In this document: in pieces, positions 1 to 8,715 of the stretch
Numbering within the stretch: the stretch's first letter is position 1
How the letters are laid out: every line of letters begins with the position of its first letter
Source: Myxococcus xanthus
GTDB taxonomy: Bacteria > Myxococcota > Myxococcia > Myxococcales > Myxococcaceae
Direction of reading: 5' to 3'
NCBI RefSeq assembly: GCF_900106535.1
Contig: NZ_FNOH01000007.1
Location: 186,001 to 250,000, forward strand
Length of the DNA stretch: 64,000 nucleotides
Made by a program: the position numbers and the translations under genes
Notes under the pieces: generated by a model
What the model was told of the DNA's origin: nothing
What the model saw: only the letters and a program-made list of their open reading frames with translations
The model's database searches: none

Positions 1-978
1 CTGTTCCTCTTCACCACCGCCTTCCATGGCCGGCTGCACCGGGTGACGCCGCGCCAGCCCTTCCTCGCCCTGGGCACCGCGCTGGCCCTGGCGCTGGCCC
101 TGCCCCTGCGCGGCAGCGACGAACACCTGGCCCTCTTCGGCGTCATCGGACCCGCGGCGCTCACCGCCCAGCTCTATCTGGGGACCTTCGCCGTGCAGCA
201 TGACCGGGCCCGCGCGGACGCGGAGCGCCTGCGCGCCGCCGTGCACGCGCAACTGCTGGAGCAGCAGGAGCGCGACGTGGGCCGCCTGTCGCAGGCGCTG
301 TCGGAAATCCTGGGCTACCACCACGACATCGACAACGCGCTCATGGCGGCGGGCAGCGCGGCGGACATGCTGGCCGTGGTGGGCGCGCACCGCCCGGGCC
401 CCGGCCGCACCGAGTTCGACGACCTGCTCCGGCAGCTCAACGACAACCTGACGCAGATACGGGACATGATGATGGACGCCCGCAACAAGGGGCGGCGCCA
501 TGCCGGCATGGAGCCGGAGCCCGTGGAGCTGGCGCCGGTGCTGGACTCGGTGCAGGCCAGCGTGGGCCTGCGCTTCCCGGACGTGGACATCCAGGTGGAG
601 GTGGAGCAGCCCTCCCCGCCCCTGCGCGCCCTGATGCGCGGCGGCGCGCCCACGCTGCGCCGCGTGGTGGAGAACCTGGTGCTCAACGCCTGCGAGGGCA
701 ACGGCGAGGAAGGCGCCGCGCGGGTCCACATCCATGCGCGCGTGGAGCCGCTCAGCGGGCGCCTGGAGGTCACGATTACAGATGATGGCCCCGGCTTCCC
801 GCCCGGCCAGCTCAGCCGCCCCGCCGAGGCGCTGTACACCAGCAAGTCCCACGCGACGGGCCTGGGCCTCTACACCAGCGAGTGCCTCCTGCGCGCCAGC
901 GGCGGCATGCTGCACCGGCGGAACGCGACAGGGGGCGGCGCCGTGCTCCGCATGGTCCTTCCCAGGGAGTACCGATGA
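1..978 (+). CDS. Sensor histidine kinase, C-terminal part (5' end outside window)
   Basis: The reading frame is open to base 1, so the true start lies outside the window. The visible part begins with two hydrophobic segments (around LALALALPL and the stretch before AQLYLGTFAV), then a helical region with a possible phospho-acceptor box (LGYHHDIDNAL), then an ATPase domain. In that domain VENLVLNAC is the N box, DDGPGFP the G1 box and ATGLGLYTS the G2 box. It should be a membrane-bound two-component kinase, though the H box departs from the usual H-E/D-[LIV] pattern. It overlaps the next gene by four bases (ATGA), so it is translationally coupled to the isoprenoid-type genes. No response regulator is visible; it may lie upstream. 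Confidence 0.85.
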   Translation: MFLFTTAFHGRLHRVTPRQPFLALGTALALALALPLRGSDEHLALFGVIGPAALTAQLYLGTFAVQHDRARADAERLRAAVHAQLLEQQERDVGRLSQALSEILGYHHDIDNALMAAGSAADMLAVVGAHRPGPGRTEFDDLLRQLNDNLTQIRDMMMDARNKGRRHAGMEPEPVELAPVLDSVQASVGLRFPDVDIQVEVEQPSPPLRALMRGGAPTLRRVVENLVLNACEGNGEEGAARVHIHARVEPLSGRLEVTITDDGPGFPPGQLSRPAEALYTSKSHATGLGLYTSECLLRASGGMLHRRNATGGGAVLRMVLPREYR

Positions 979-1712
979 GCGGCGGAGCCCTGTACCAGGA
1001 GTCGCTGCGCGCGCTTCGCCGGCTGGGCTTGCCGGAGGTGTCGGAGCGGGACGTGCTCGCGGCGCTGGAGGCGGCGCAGCCCGGCCCCCTGTCCCTCTTC
1101 TACGAGGCGGGCGCGGAGGCCGGTCTGCCGCGCGAGGCCCTGATGGCGCGCGGCGCCGGGCTCTTCCTCAGCTTCAGCGCGGGCAACCTCGCCGACGACC
1201 TCATCGACGGTGAGTGCACGTACCACGACCCACCCATCCGCGTGGGGCCGTGCGTGCAGTTCATCCTCCAGAACCTGGCCTTCGCCACGCTGTGCGGCGC
1301 GCCGGCGCAACTGCCGGGCACGGTGCTGGAAGAGGCGGTCCGCACCCTGGCGGTGGCCGCCGGCCCGCAGGCGCTGGAGGTGCGCGCCAGCGACTGGACG
1401 GCGCCGTTGTTCCGCCAGGTCGCGGAGGGCATCGCCGGCCAGCAGTGGGCCGCGTACCTGCGCGTGTTGTGGGCGGGCACGGTGCTGGAGCCCCGCGCGG
1501 CGGCGGCGGGCCGGGCACTGGGCGTGGCCGCGCACGTGGCGGAGGACATCCGCACGCGGGACGTGCGCTTCACCAGCATGCCCGGGGCGGACCGTCACGC
1601 GGTGGTGGCCTGGGCGCGCGCCGCCGCGCAGGCGCTGCGCCGACTGGACCTGCGCTGCCTGGACGCGGCGCTGCGCCGCATCGAACCGATGCTGCCAGAG
1701 GGGGAGTCATGA
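975..1712 (+). CDS. Isoprenoid (polyprenyl diphosphate) synthase-like protein
   Basis: A 245-residue, mostly helical protein. The start at the ATGA overlap with the kinase is preferred over an upstream in-frame ATG that would overlap the kinase by about 97 bases. The segment NLADDLIDGE (around residues 73-82) looks like the first aspartate-rich metal-binding motif of polyprenyl synthases. A second canonical DDxxD is not obvious; AEDIRTRDVRF near residue 185 sits where one would be expected. The protein is shorter than ordinary prenyl synthases (about 300 residues), so it may be a degenerate or specialised member. It overlaps the following methyltransferase by four bases, suggesting one pathway that makes or modifies an isoprenoid. 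The family call is by motif only. Confidence 0.5.
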   Translation: MSGGALYQESLRALRRLGLPEVSERDVLAALEAAQPGPLSLFYEAGAEAGLPREALMARGAGLFLSFSAGNLADDLIDGECTYHDPPIRVGPCVQFILQNLAFATLCGAPAQLPGTVLEEAVRTLAVAAGPQALEVRASDWTAPLFRQVAEGIAGQQWAAYLRVLWAGTVLEPRAAAAGRALGVAAHVAEDIRTRDVRFTSMPGADRHAVVAWARAAAQALRRLDLRCLDAALRRIEPMLPEGES

Positions 1713-2590
1713 ACGCCGAAGCCGTGCAACCCGAGTGGAGACGCGACGAGGTGAGCGCGTACTACGAGGCGAAGACGGAGCGGCTGCTCCAACGCTATGG
1801 GCCCGGCCCACGCGTGCACTATCACTCCGGGCTGGTGGACGTGGTGCCGCCGCCCGGCGCGTCCTCGGAGGTGCTGCGCGACACGGTCCATTCCGCGCAG
1901 GAAGCGCTGCTGATGGAGCTGGCGCGCGCCGTGGGCCGCTTCCCGGACGGCGGCGAGGTGGTGGACGTCGGCTGTGGCCTGGGCGGCGGCGCGCTCTACT
2001 GGGCCACCGAGCATCAGGCGCACGTGACGGCCGTGACGAACGTGCCCTCGCATGTCGCGCTGGTGCGCGGCTTCGCGGAGGCCGCGGGCGTGAGCGCGCG
2101 CGTGCGCCCCATCCTCTGTGACGCCCTCTCCGTGCCGGGCCGCGCGGCCTTCGACGCGGTGGTGGCGGTGGAGAGCGCCTGCTACCTGCCGCGCGCCGAG
2201 TGGTTCCGCCGCACGCGGACGCTGCTGAAGCCAGGCGGCGTGCTGGCCATCGCCGACTGCTTCCTCTGCCGTCCGGAGCTGGCCCCTGGCTTTGACCGGT
2301 ATTGGCGCACGCGCATCGGCTCGCTCGATGAGTACCTGTCCGCCGCGCACGCCGCGGGGTTGGAGCTGGAGGTCCGCGACGACGTGTCCTCACGCGTGGT
2401 GGGCTTCTGGTCGCTGACACTGGAATTGATGGTGCATGAGCGCGCTTCGGCACACCCCACCCAGCATCCCCTGCGTGCGCTCGCTCAGGCCGGCCGCGGC
2501 GAATCCAGCCGCGAGCACCTGCGCCTGCAGCAGGCGTTGATGGACGGCGGTCTGGAGTACGGGCTGCTCGTGCTCCGGCGGGTGGACTGA
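1709..2590 (+). CDS. SAM-dependent methyltransferase, class I, possibly acting on an isoprenoid
   Basis: A 293-residue protein starting at the ATG that overlaps the previous stop. A class I SAM-binding fold is visible: VVDVGCGLGGGALYWA is motif I, ALSVPGRAAFDAVVAVESACYL the region of motifs II and III, and LLKPGGVLAIADCF the post-III strand. The N-terminal part (YYEAKTERLLQRYGPGPRVHYHSG) resembles the lead-in of small-molecule and isoprenoid C-methyltransferases such as geranyl-diphosphate or farnesyl-diphosphate methyltransferases. Together with the synthase-like gene immediately upstream this suggests methylation of a terpenoid precursor. That is inference; other small-molecule methyltransferases share the same fold. 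Confidence 0.7.
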   Translation: MNAEAVQPEWRRDEVSAYYEAKTERLLQRYGPGPRVHYHSGLVDVVPPPGASSEVLRDTVHSAQEALLMELARAVGRFPDGGEVVDVGCGLGGGALYWATEHQAHVTAVTNVPSHVALVRGFAEAAGVSARVRPILCDALSVPGRAAFDAVVAVESACYLPRAEWFRRTRTLLKPGGVLAIADCFLCRPELAPGFDRYWRTRIGSLDEYLSAAHAAGLELEVRDDVSSRVVGFWSLTLELMVHERASAHPTQHPLRALAQAGRGESSREHLRLQQALMDGGLEYGLLVLRRVD

Positions 2591-2736
2591 GGACTCGCCC
2601 CACCTCTTGATTGAAGCGGGCCCCTGGCCGCCCGGCCGGAGCATGGGCGGACATGTGCAACGGTCGGGGGGGCGGGGTGCAACACGCGAGGGTCGCCTCC
2701 AGCCTTGGGCCAGTCGCTACTCAGGGAGGAAACGCG

Positions 2737-3069
2737 ATGCAGGCTTTCAATCGGTGGATGGTGCTCGGTGCGGTGGCGGTGGCGATGTCCATTACAGGAT
2801 GCAGGGAACAGAACCGTGAGCACCAAGGGACGACGACCACCCCGGGCATGGAGGGCACCGGCGGTAGCGGCCAGGGCACCAAGCCGCACCCTAGCGGCGG
2901 CACCGGCGGCACCGGCGGCTCCGGCCACGAGATGCAAGGCTACGACGCCGGCACGGGCGGCTCCGGCCACGAGATGCAAGGCTACGACGCCGGCATGGGC
3001 GGCTCCGGGATGATGAACGACCACAACACCAAGGACACCGGGACGCACAGCCCCGAAGGTCAGCAGTAG
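2737..3069 (+). CDS. Small Gly-rich lipoprotein with internal 14-residue repeats
   Basis: A 110-residue protein. The start is the ATG 6 bases after a strong GGAGGA at 2725-2730, preferred over an in-frame ATG further upstream. A signal peptide ends in a lipobox (SITGC), so it should be an outer- or inner-membrane lipoprotein. After the Cys the chain is low-complexity: Gly, Ser, Thr and His dominate, with two near-identical copies of GTGGSGHEMQGYDA. No enzymatic domain is visible and I do not recognise the family. The His, Met and Asp content might permit metal binding, but that is speculation. It looks like its own transcription unit, followed by a hairpin. Confidence 0.75.
   Translation: MQAFNRWMVLGAVAVAMSITGCREQNREHQGTTTTPGMEGTGGSGQGTKPHPSGGTGGTGGSGHEMQGYDAGTGGSGHEMQGYDAGMGGSGMMNDHNTKDTGTHSPEGQQ
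2919..3002 (+). repeat. Tandem 42-bp repeat, two copies, inside the lipoprotein gene
   Basis: Copy 1 is 2919-2960 and copy 2 is 2961-3002; they differ at one base (C versus T, changing Thr to Met). The unit encodes 14 residues. The near identity at DNA level points to a recent duplication. Confidence 0.9.
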
Positions 3070-3075
3070 CCCGCC

Positions 3076-3097
3076 TGCTCGCGACCCGCCGCGAGCA
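3076..3097 (+). terminator. Hairpin after the Gly-rich lipoprotein gene
   Basis: TGCTCGCG (3076-3083) pairs perfectly with CGCGAGCA (3090-3097) around a six-base loop, seven bases after the stop. There is no T tract, so it may be only an RNA-stabilising or weak termination hairpin. Confidence 0.4.
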
Positions 3098-3297
3098 AGC
3101 AACCCACGGGGTCCGGGATGCTCCCGGGCCCCGCTCCGCTTCTGGGCCTTCGGCTCTGTCCTACCCGTCACACCCGTTCTGGCGGCGAGTCGACGCCACC
3201 CGGGCACAAAGGGAGGGGTTGCTGTCGGCCAGCGACCGTGCGTCCGGGCCGGAATGTCGGGTCACCCGCCCGCATCGGGTACGTTGTGCGGCGCGCC

Positions 3298-4551
3298 ATG
3301 CCCTTCAAGTTCGTTCATGCCGCCGACCTGCACCTGGACACGCCTTTCCGGGGCGTCGCGACCCAGGGGCCGCTCCTGGGACGCTTCCAGGATTCGACGT
3401 TCCGAGCGCTCACGCGCATCACGGAGGTGTGCCTGCGAGAACGGGTGGCCTTCCTGCTGCTCGCCGGAGACCTCTTCGATGTGAAGGACCGCTCGGTGCG
3501 CGCGCGGCTGGCGCTGCGGCGCGAGTTGGGCCGGCTGGACGCTGCGGGCATCTCCACCTTCATCGTCCACGGCAACCATGACCCGCTGAGCGGAGACACC
3601 GGCGCGCTGGGGCTTCCGCCGTCGGTGAAGGTGTTCGGCCCGGACTGGGAAGAAGTGGAGGTGAAGCGCGAGGGCCGGAGACTGTGCCGCGTGCAGGGCA
3701 TCTCCTATCCGGACGTGGAGGTGCGCGACGACCTCTCCGCGCGCTTCCGCCGCACCGGGGATGGCTTCAGCGTGGGACTGCTGCACGCCAACCTGGGCCG
3801 CGCGGAGGGCCACGCCAACTACGCGCCCTGCACCACCGCGGGTCTGGGCTCGCGCGGGCTGGATTACTGGGCGCTGGGCCACGTCCACACGCGCGCCGAG
3901 CACATGCTCCCCGGCGGCGGCGTGGCGGTGTACCCCGGCAACCCGCAGGGCCGGCACGCGAACGAAACCGGCCCGCGCGGTTGCATGTTGGTGGAGGTGG
4001 AGGACGGCGGCATGCGGCGGCGCTTCATCCCCGTGGACGGGGTGCGCTGGCACAAGCTGGAGGTTCCGCTGTCCGGCGTCAGCACGCTGGACGGACTGCT
4101 GGCCACGGTGATGGAGGGCGTGGAGGCTCGCTGCGCGCCCGAGCTGGACGGCCACGCGGTGCGACTCACCCTCACCGGAAGAGGTCCGCTGCACCGCGAG
4201 CTGGCCCGTCCCGGCGCGCTGGCACAGTTGGAGGTGGACCTGCGCGAACAGCTCGCGAGGAGTCACCCACCAGTGCTGTTGGAGTCGCTGCGGGACAGCA
4301 GCCGGCCGGAGGTGGACCTGGAGGCGGTGTGCGCGGCGGGCGGCTTCGCGCGCACGCTGCTGGACGAGGTGGGCTTCCTCGCGGAGGACCCGGCGGCGCT
4401 GGCGCGGTTGTGGGAAGAGGAGGCCATGGGCGCGCTGAGCCAGCGGCTGAAGCGGCTGGGCGTGGACGCGCTGGAGGCGCCTCGCGCGGAGTGGGTGGTG
4501 CAGGCCGGGCTGCACGGCGTGGAGTCGCTGCATGAGGAGGAGACGTCATGA
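3298..4551 (+). CDS. DNA repair exonuclease, SbcD/YhaO-type metallophosphoesterase
   Basis: A 417-residue protein starting at the ATG of MPFKFVHAADLHLD; a longer in-frame extension upstream lacks conservation-like features. The metallophosphoesterase motifs are all present: D10 and H12 (DLHLD), G57-D61 (GDLFD), G92-D95 (GNHD) and G194-H197 (GHVH), consistent with a two-metal Mn-type nuclease of the Mre11/SbcD fold. The C-terminal 150 residues form a capping region. It overlaps the next gene by four bases, and that gene encodes a large coiled-coil ATPase, so the two should form an Mre11-Rad50-like complex for processing DNA ends or hairpins. The closest described arrangement is Bacillus yhaO-yhaN. 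Confidence 0.88.
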   Translation: MPFKFVHAADLHLDTPFRGVATQGPLLGRFQDSTFRALTRITEVCLRERVAFLLLAGDLFDVKDRSVRARLALRRELGRLDAAGISTFIVHGNHDPLSGDTGALGLPPSVKVFGPDWEEVEVKREGRRLCRVQGISYPDVEVRDDLSARFRRTGDGFSVGLLHANLGRAEGHANYAPCTTAGLGSRGLDYWALGHVHTRAEHMLPGGGVAVYPGNPQGRHANETGPRGCMLVEVEDGGMRRRFIPVDGVRWHKLEVPLSGVSTLDGLLATVMEGVEARCAPELDGHAVRLTLTGRGPLHRELARPGALAQLEVDLREQLARSHPPVLLESLRDSSRPEVDLEAVCAAGGFARTLLDEVGFLAEDPAALARLWEEEAMGALSQRLKRLGVDALEAPRAEWVVQAGLHGVESLHEEETS

Positions 4552-7500
4552 AGCCGGGGCTGCGCATCGACGCGCTGCGCGTGCTCGGCTTCGGCCGCTT
4601 CTCCGGCCTCACGCGCGACCTGGGGCCGGGACTGCACCTGCTGTACGGCCCCAACGAGGCGGGGAAGAGCACGCTGCTGGCCTTCCTGCGCAGCATGCTG
4701 TTCGGCTTCGAGAAGCGCGGGCAACCGGAGCGCTACGAGCCGGCCCACGGCGGCGCGTTCGGCGGCGAGCTGACGTTGACCACCCACGCGGGACCGCTGC
4801 TGGTGCGCCGCATCGCGAGCCGGCGCTCGTCGGAGGGCGAGCTGTCGGTGCGCGACGCGGAGGGGAAGGAGCTCTCGAAGGAGTCGCTGGAGAGCGCGCT
4901 GGCCCACGTGTCGCGCGAGCTGTTCTTCGACGTGTTCGCCTTCCGCCTGGATGAGCTGGCCGGCTTCGAGCGGCTCACCGAACAGCGAGGCGCCTCCGAG
5001 GCCCTGGTGGCCGCCAGCATGCGCGGCGCGCGCCGACTGCCGGAGGTCATGGACCAACTCCGCAAGCGCATCGAGAAAATCTACAAGCCGAACGGCGTGA
5101 CTCCCTCGCTGAACGTGACGCTGAAGGCCCTGGAGGACGTCCAGGTCCGGCTGCGACAGGAGGGAGACCGGCCCGCGCGCTACTTCGCGGAGAAGGAGCG
5201 GCTGGGCGCGCTGGTGGAGGAGCAACGGACGCTCGAAGCGGCGCTGCTGGAGACGGGGACCGGACTGGAGCGGCTGACGCGACTGGAGGCGGCGCTCGGG
5301 GACGTGGCGGCGCTGGCACAGGCGCGCGCCGAGCTGGCGACGCTGCCCGCGCTGGAGACCTTCCCCGAGGCAGGTGAGTCGCGGCTCGAGGACGGCCTGC
5401 ACCGGCGTCGGAGCTATCGCGCGGAAGGCGCTCGGCTGGCGGAGCGGCTGGCCACGGTGGAAGCCGGGCTGGAGCGGCTGTCCGCGCCGTCGGGCGTCCG
5501 GGGTCGCGAAGAGGCGCTGAGCCAGGCCCTTGCGGCATACACCGAGGGCGCCGCGCTGCTGCGCGCCCTGCCCTCCCGCCGGGCCGCCCTGGCGGAGAAG
5601 CAGCGGCAGGTGGAGCTGGCCTTGCGCGAGCTGGGCCTGCCCGTGGATGGGCCCGGCCTGCTCGCGCTGGACTTGAGCGTAAGCGTCCGCGTGACGCTGG
5701 AGGAACTGGCGCTCCGGCTGGGAGCGGCCGAGGTCGCGCATCGCGAGGCGGAGGGCGCATGGGCCCGCGCCGTCTCGGAGCGTGAGCGGCTGGATGGCGC
5801 GCTGGCGCGGGTGGACGCCGAGCTGTCGACGCTGCCGGAGGAACGGGCGTCGCGAATTCGCCAGCAACAGGCGGGGCTGGGACGGCTGCGCACCGTACGC
5901 GCGGAGGTGGAGCGCCTGTCGGAGCAGCGGGCCGAGCTGCACCGGCAATTCGAGAGCGTCCGCACCCAGGGCGAGCCGCAGGCGACGGCGGCGGTGCTTC
6001 CCACATGGTGGGTGCCGGCGGTCGCCGCGGTGGTGGTGGCGCTCGCGGTGACGGCGTGGCTGCTGGCGGGCAATGTGGTGGGCGCGCTGTGCCTCGTGGG
6101 CGGCTTGCTGCTGACGGGCGTGCTGGAGCTGGCCCGGCGCCGTGTGGAGACGGCGCGCGACGCGGACGTGGAGGCACAACGCGCGCGCCAGCGCTGGCGG
6201 CAGCAGGAAGAGGAGCGGCTGCGCGCGGCCTTGATGGGTCTGTCCGCGCGAGAGGAACTGCTGCACCGTGAGCTACTGTCCGCGGCGTCCGAGGCCGGAC
6301 TCAACCTGGTCGCGACGGCGGCGGACATGGCGGCGCGGGAAGCCGTGCTGGCGGATGCGCTGGAGCGAGCGGGACGGCGGGAGCAGCTCGAGCGGGAGCG
6401 GGAGACGCTGCACGCCGAGCACACCGCCGCGCGACGCGAGGAGCACCGCGCGAGTGAGGCGGTGGGCGAGGCGGAGTCGCGGCAGGAACAGTTGGGCACA
6501 GAGCTGACGGCCCTGCTGTCCGAGCGGCACTTCCCTCCCACGTTGGCCGCGTCCGCGGCACTGACGCTGTGGCGTGACGCGGCGGCGCTCCGTCAGCGAC
6601 TCCTGGACGTAGGCGCGGAGGAAGCCGCGCTCACGGTGGACGCGCAAGTCTGCGCCCTGGTGACGTCGCGGCTGTGGGCGGAGGCCGTGGTGGCGGAACT
6701 CATCCCGGGCGCGACGGAGGCCCGTGAATTGGACGCCGGTGTCATGGAGCCCCTGGCGTCGCGGGTGGCGGCGGCGCTGGAAGCGGAGCGCGCGCAGAGC
6801 CTGGAGCGCAGGACGCTGGAAGAGCGGCGGCACGAACTGCGAGCGGAGAAAGCGCGACTGGACGGGCTGTGCCACGACGAAGAAGCGGCGTTGGCGACGC
6901 TGCTGGCCGAAGGTGGCAGCCCCGACGAGGAGACCTTCCGCCGCCGCGCCGCGCAGGCACGCCGCTACGTGGAACTGACGGGCCGGACGCGGGAGCTGTC
7001 ACACCGCATCGAGGCGCGCACGGGCCTGTCGGAGACGCTCGCGCGGCAGGCGCTCATCGACGTGGGCGGCGAGCAGGGCCTGCGCGTGGAGCTGGAATCC
7101 CTGCGCGACCGACAGGCGGAGGCCCAGGACCGGCTGAAGGCGGTGCTCACGGAGCGCGGCGCACTCAGCCACCAGTTGGAGCAGTGGGAGAACGACGACG
7201 CGCTGGCGAAACTCCGCATCGTCGAGGAGTCCCTGCGCGCACGGGCCGCCGAGCTGGCGAAGCAGTACGCGGCGGACCGGCTGACCCTGGCACTGCTGGC
7301 GCGGGCGCGCCGCCGCTTCGAAGAGGAGCAGCAGCCGCGGGTGGTGCAGCTCGCCTCGGAGCACTTCGCCACGCTCACCCAGGGCCGCTACCAGCGCGTC
7401 TTCATCCCCACGGGAGAGGAGCGCGAGCTGCGCGTGGGTGATGGTCAGCGTGACTGGAGCGCGGCGCAACTCTCCCGAGGGACGCGTGAGCAGCTCTACC

Positions 7501-7772
7501 TCGCGTTCCGGCTGGCGGTGGTGCGTGACTTCGGCGAGACGCGCGGGGCGCTGCCGCTCATCGTCGACGACGTGTTGGTGAACTTCGACCCGGAGCGGGC
7601 GCGAGGCGCCATCCACCTGCTGGCGAAGCTCTCCGAGCACCAGCAGGTCATCGCCTTCACCTGCCATCCCTGGCTGCGAGACGCCTTCGCCGCCGAGGGC
7701 GCGCGGGTGCAAGCGCTGGACGCTTCCACGAGCGAACCGCCCGCGCCCGTGTCCGTGCTGAAGACGGGCTAG
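4548..7772 (+). CDS. SbcC/Rad50-like ATPase, YhaN-type
   Basis: A 1074-residue protein with a split ABC ATPase. Walker A is GPNEAGKS at residues 34-41. The signature-like segment QLSRGTREQLYLAFRLA lies near residue 970, and Walker B LPLIVDDVLVNFD near 1003. Between them are long Leu/Glu/Arg-rich coiled coils. In the middle, about residues 484-530, are two strongly hydrophobic stretches (WWVPAVAAVVVALAVTAWLL and the one around VGALCLVGGLLL) separated by a few residues, so the coil apex looks membrane-inserted. This hydrophobic apex is also known in YhaN and distinguishes it from SbcC. It is the partner of the preceding nuclease. Confidence 0.88.
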   Translation: MKPGLRIDALRVLGFGRFSGLTRDLGPGLHLLYGPNEAGKSTLLAFLRSMLFGFEKRGQPERYEPAHGGAFGGELTLTTHAGPLLVRRIASRRSSEGELSVRDAEGKELSKESLESALAHVSRELFFDVFAFRLDELAGFERLTEQRGASEALVAASMRGARRLPEVMDQLRKRIEKIYKPNGVTPSLNVTLKALEDVQVRLRQEGDRPARYFAEKERLGALVEEQRTLEAALLETGTGLERLTRLEAALGDVAALAQARAELATLPALETFPEAGESRLEDGLHRRRSYRAEGARLAERLATVEAGLERLSAPSGVRGREEALSQALAAYTEGAALLRALPSRRAALAEKQRQVELALRELGLPVDGPGLLALDLSVSVRVTLEELALRLGAAEVAHREAEGAWARAVSERERLDGALARVDAELSTLPEERASRIRQQQAGLGRLRTVRAEVERLSEQRAELHRQFESVRTQGEPQATAAVLPTWWVPAVAAVVVALAVTAWLLAGNVVGALCLVGGLLLTGVLELARRRVETARDADVEAQRARQRWRQQEEERLRAALMGLSAREELLHRELLSAASEAGLNLVATAADMAAREAVLADALERAGRREQLERERETLHAEHTAARREEHRASEAVGEAESRQEQLGTELTALLSERHFPPTLAASAALTLWRDAAALRQRLLDVGAEEAALTVDAQVCALVTSRLWAEAVVAELIPGATEARELDAGVMEPLASRVAAALEAERAQSLERRTLEERRHELRAEKARLDGLCHDEEAALATLLAEGGSPDEETFRRRAAQARRYVELTGRTRELSHRIEARTGLSETLARQALIDVGGEQGLRVELESLRDRQAEAQDRLKAVLTERGALSHQLEQWENDDALAKLRIVEESLRARAAELAKQYAADRLTLALLARARRRFEEEQQPRVVQLASEHFATLTQGRYQRVFIPTGEERELRVGDGQRDWSAAQLSRGTREQLYLAFRLAVVRDFGETRGALPLIVDDVLVNFDPERARGAIHLLAKLSEHQQVIAFTCHPWLRDAFAAEGARVQALDASTSEPPAPVSVLKTG

Positions 7773-7776
7773 CCAG

Positions 7777-8625
7777 ATGGCGCGGAACAGGGTCATCGGC
7801 ATGCGCCACGAAGCAGACCGGCGCCGCGCGACACCTCCAAGTACAAGCCCACCTGCCGCGAGCCTGTGGCACACTGCGCGCGCCATTCGACTCCTCTTCT
7901 CCATCGTCTTCTGGGCGTTCCTGATGCTCTCCAGCGCCGTGCTCTTCGTGGGCGCCGTGCTGGTCTGGCTCGTCACGTTGCCGTTCGACCGCGACGGGCG
8001 CGTCCTGCACCTGTATTCGTGCTTCTGGGCGCAGCTCTACTTCTACGTCAACCCGCTCTGGCACCTGGAGGTCGACGGCCGCGAACACCTGCCCTGGCGG
8101 GGCCCGGCCGTGCTCGTGTCCAACCACGAGTCGCTCGGCGACATCCTGGTCCTCTTCGGCCTCTACCGCCCCTTCAAGTGGGTCTCCAAGGCGTCGAACT
8201 TCAAGCTGCCGCTCATCGGCTGGAACATGCGGCTCAACCGCTATGTCCCCCTGGTGCGCGGTGACAGGGCGAGCATCACGAAGATGCTGGCCGACTGCGA
8301 ATACTGGCTGTCTCGCGGCGTGCCCATCCTCATGTTCCCCGAAGGCACGCGCTCCTCCGACGGCGTCGTGAAGCCCTTCAAGGACGGCGCCTTCGCGTTG
8401 GCCTTGAAGCAGCGCTGCCCCGTCATCCCCGTGGTCCTCACCGGCACCGCGCGCACCCTGCCCAAGCACGGCCTGGTGCTGGAGACCACCGCCCGCTGCC
8501 ACGTCCAGGTCATGCCCCCCGTCGACCCCAGCGCCTTCACCGACGTGGCCTCCCTGCGTGAGCACGTCCGGAATCTCATCGTCTCGGAAAAGGCGCGCAT
8601 CGAGGCGCTGACGCCCGGCGCCTGA
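7777..8625 (+). CDS. 1-acyl-sn-glycerol-3-phosphate acyltransferase (PlsC-like)
   Basis: A 282-residue membrane acyltransferase. The catalytic HX4D motif is H117 to D122 (NHESLGD), and the acyl-acceptor motif FPEGTRS is at residues 187-193. A hydrophobic helix (about residues 40-65) precedes the catalytic domain, as in PlsC. It should transfer an acyl chain to lysophosphatidic acid in the inner membrane. The start at 7777 lies four bases after the previous stop; a second ATG at 7801 is equally possible because the first 35 residues are polar and unconserved-looking. It is probably co-transcribed with the nuclease pair, with no evident functional link. Several PlsC paralogues are normal in myxobacteria. 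Confidence 0.88.
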   Translation: MARNRVIGMRHEADRRRATPPSTSPPAASLWHTARAIRLLFSIVFWAFLMLSSAVLFVGAVLVWLVTLPFDRDGRVLHLYSCFWAQLYFYVNPLWHLEVDGREHLPWRGPAVLVSNHESLGDILVLFGLYRPFKWVSKASNFKLPLIGWNMRLNRYVPLVRGDRASITKMLADCEYWLSRGVPILMFPEGTRSSDGVVKPFKDGAFALALKQRCPVIPVVLTGTARTLPKHGLVLETTARCHVQVMPPVDPSAFTDVASLREHVRNLIVSEKARIEALTPGA

Positions 8626-8715
8626 CACATCCCTCCCGGCCCGCCCCTTTCACCGGCTCGAGAACCCAGGCAAAGATGCCCACCGGGTTCGAGGCGGGGC
8701 TCTCCGAGGAACGCG

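Noticed and set aside
4263-6266. Long minus-strand open frame of 667 codons antisense to yhaO/yhaN
   Set aside because: High GC makes long antisense frames common. The product is Arg/Gln/His/Leu-rich with no domain, and the plus strand holds two convincing enzymes.
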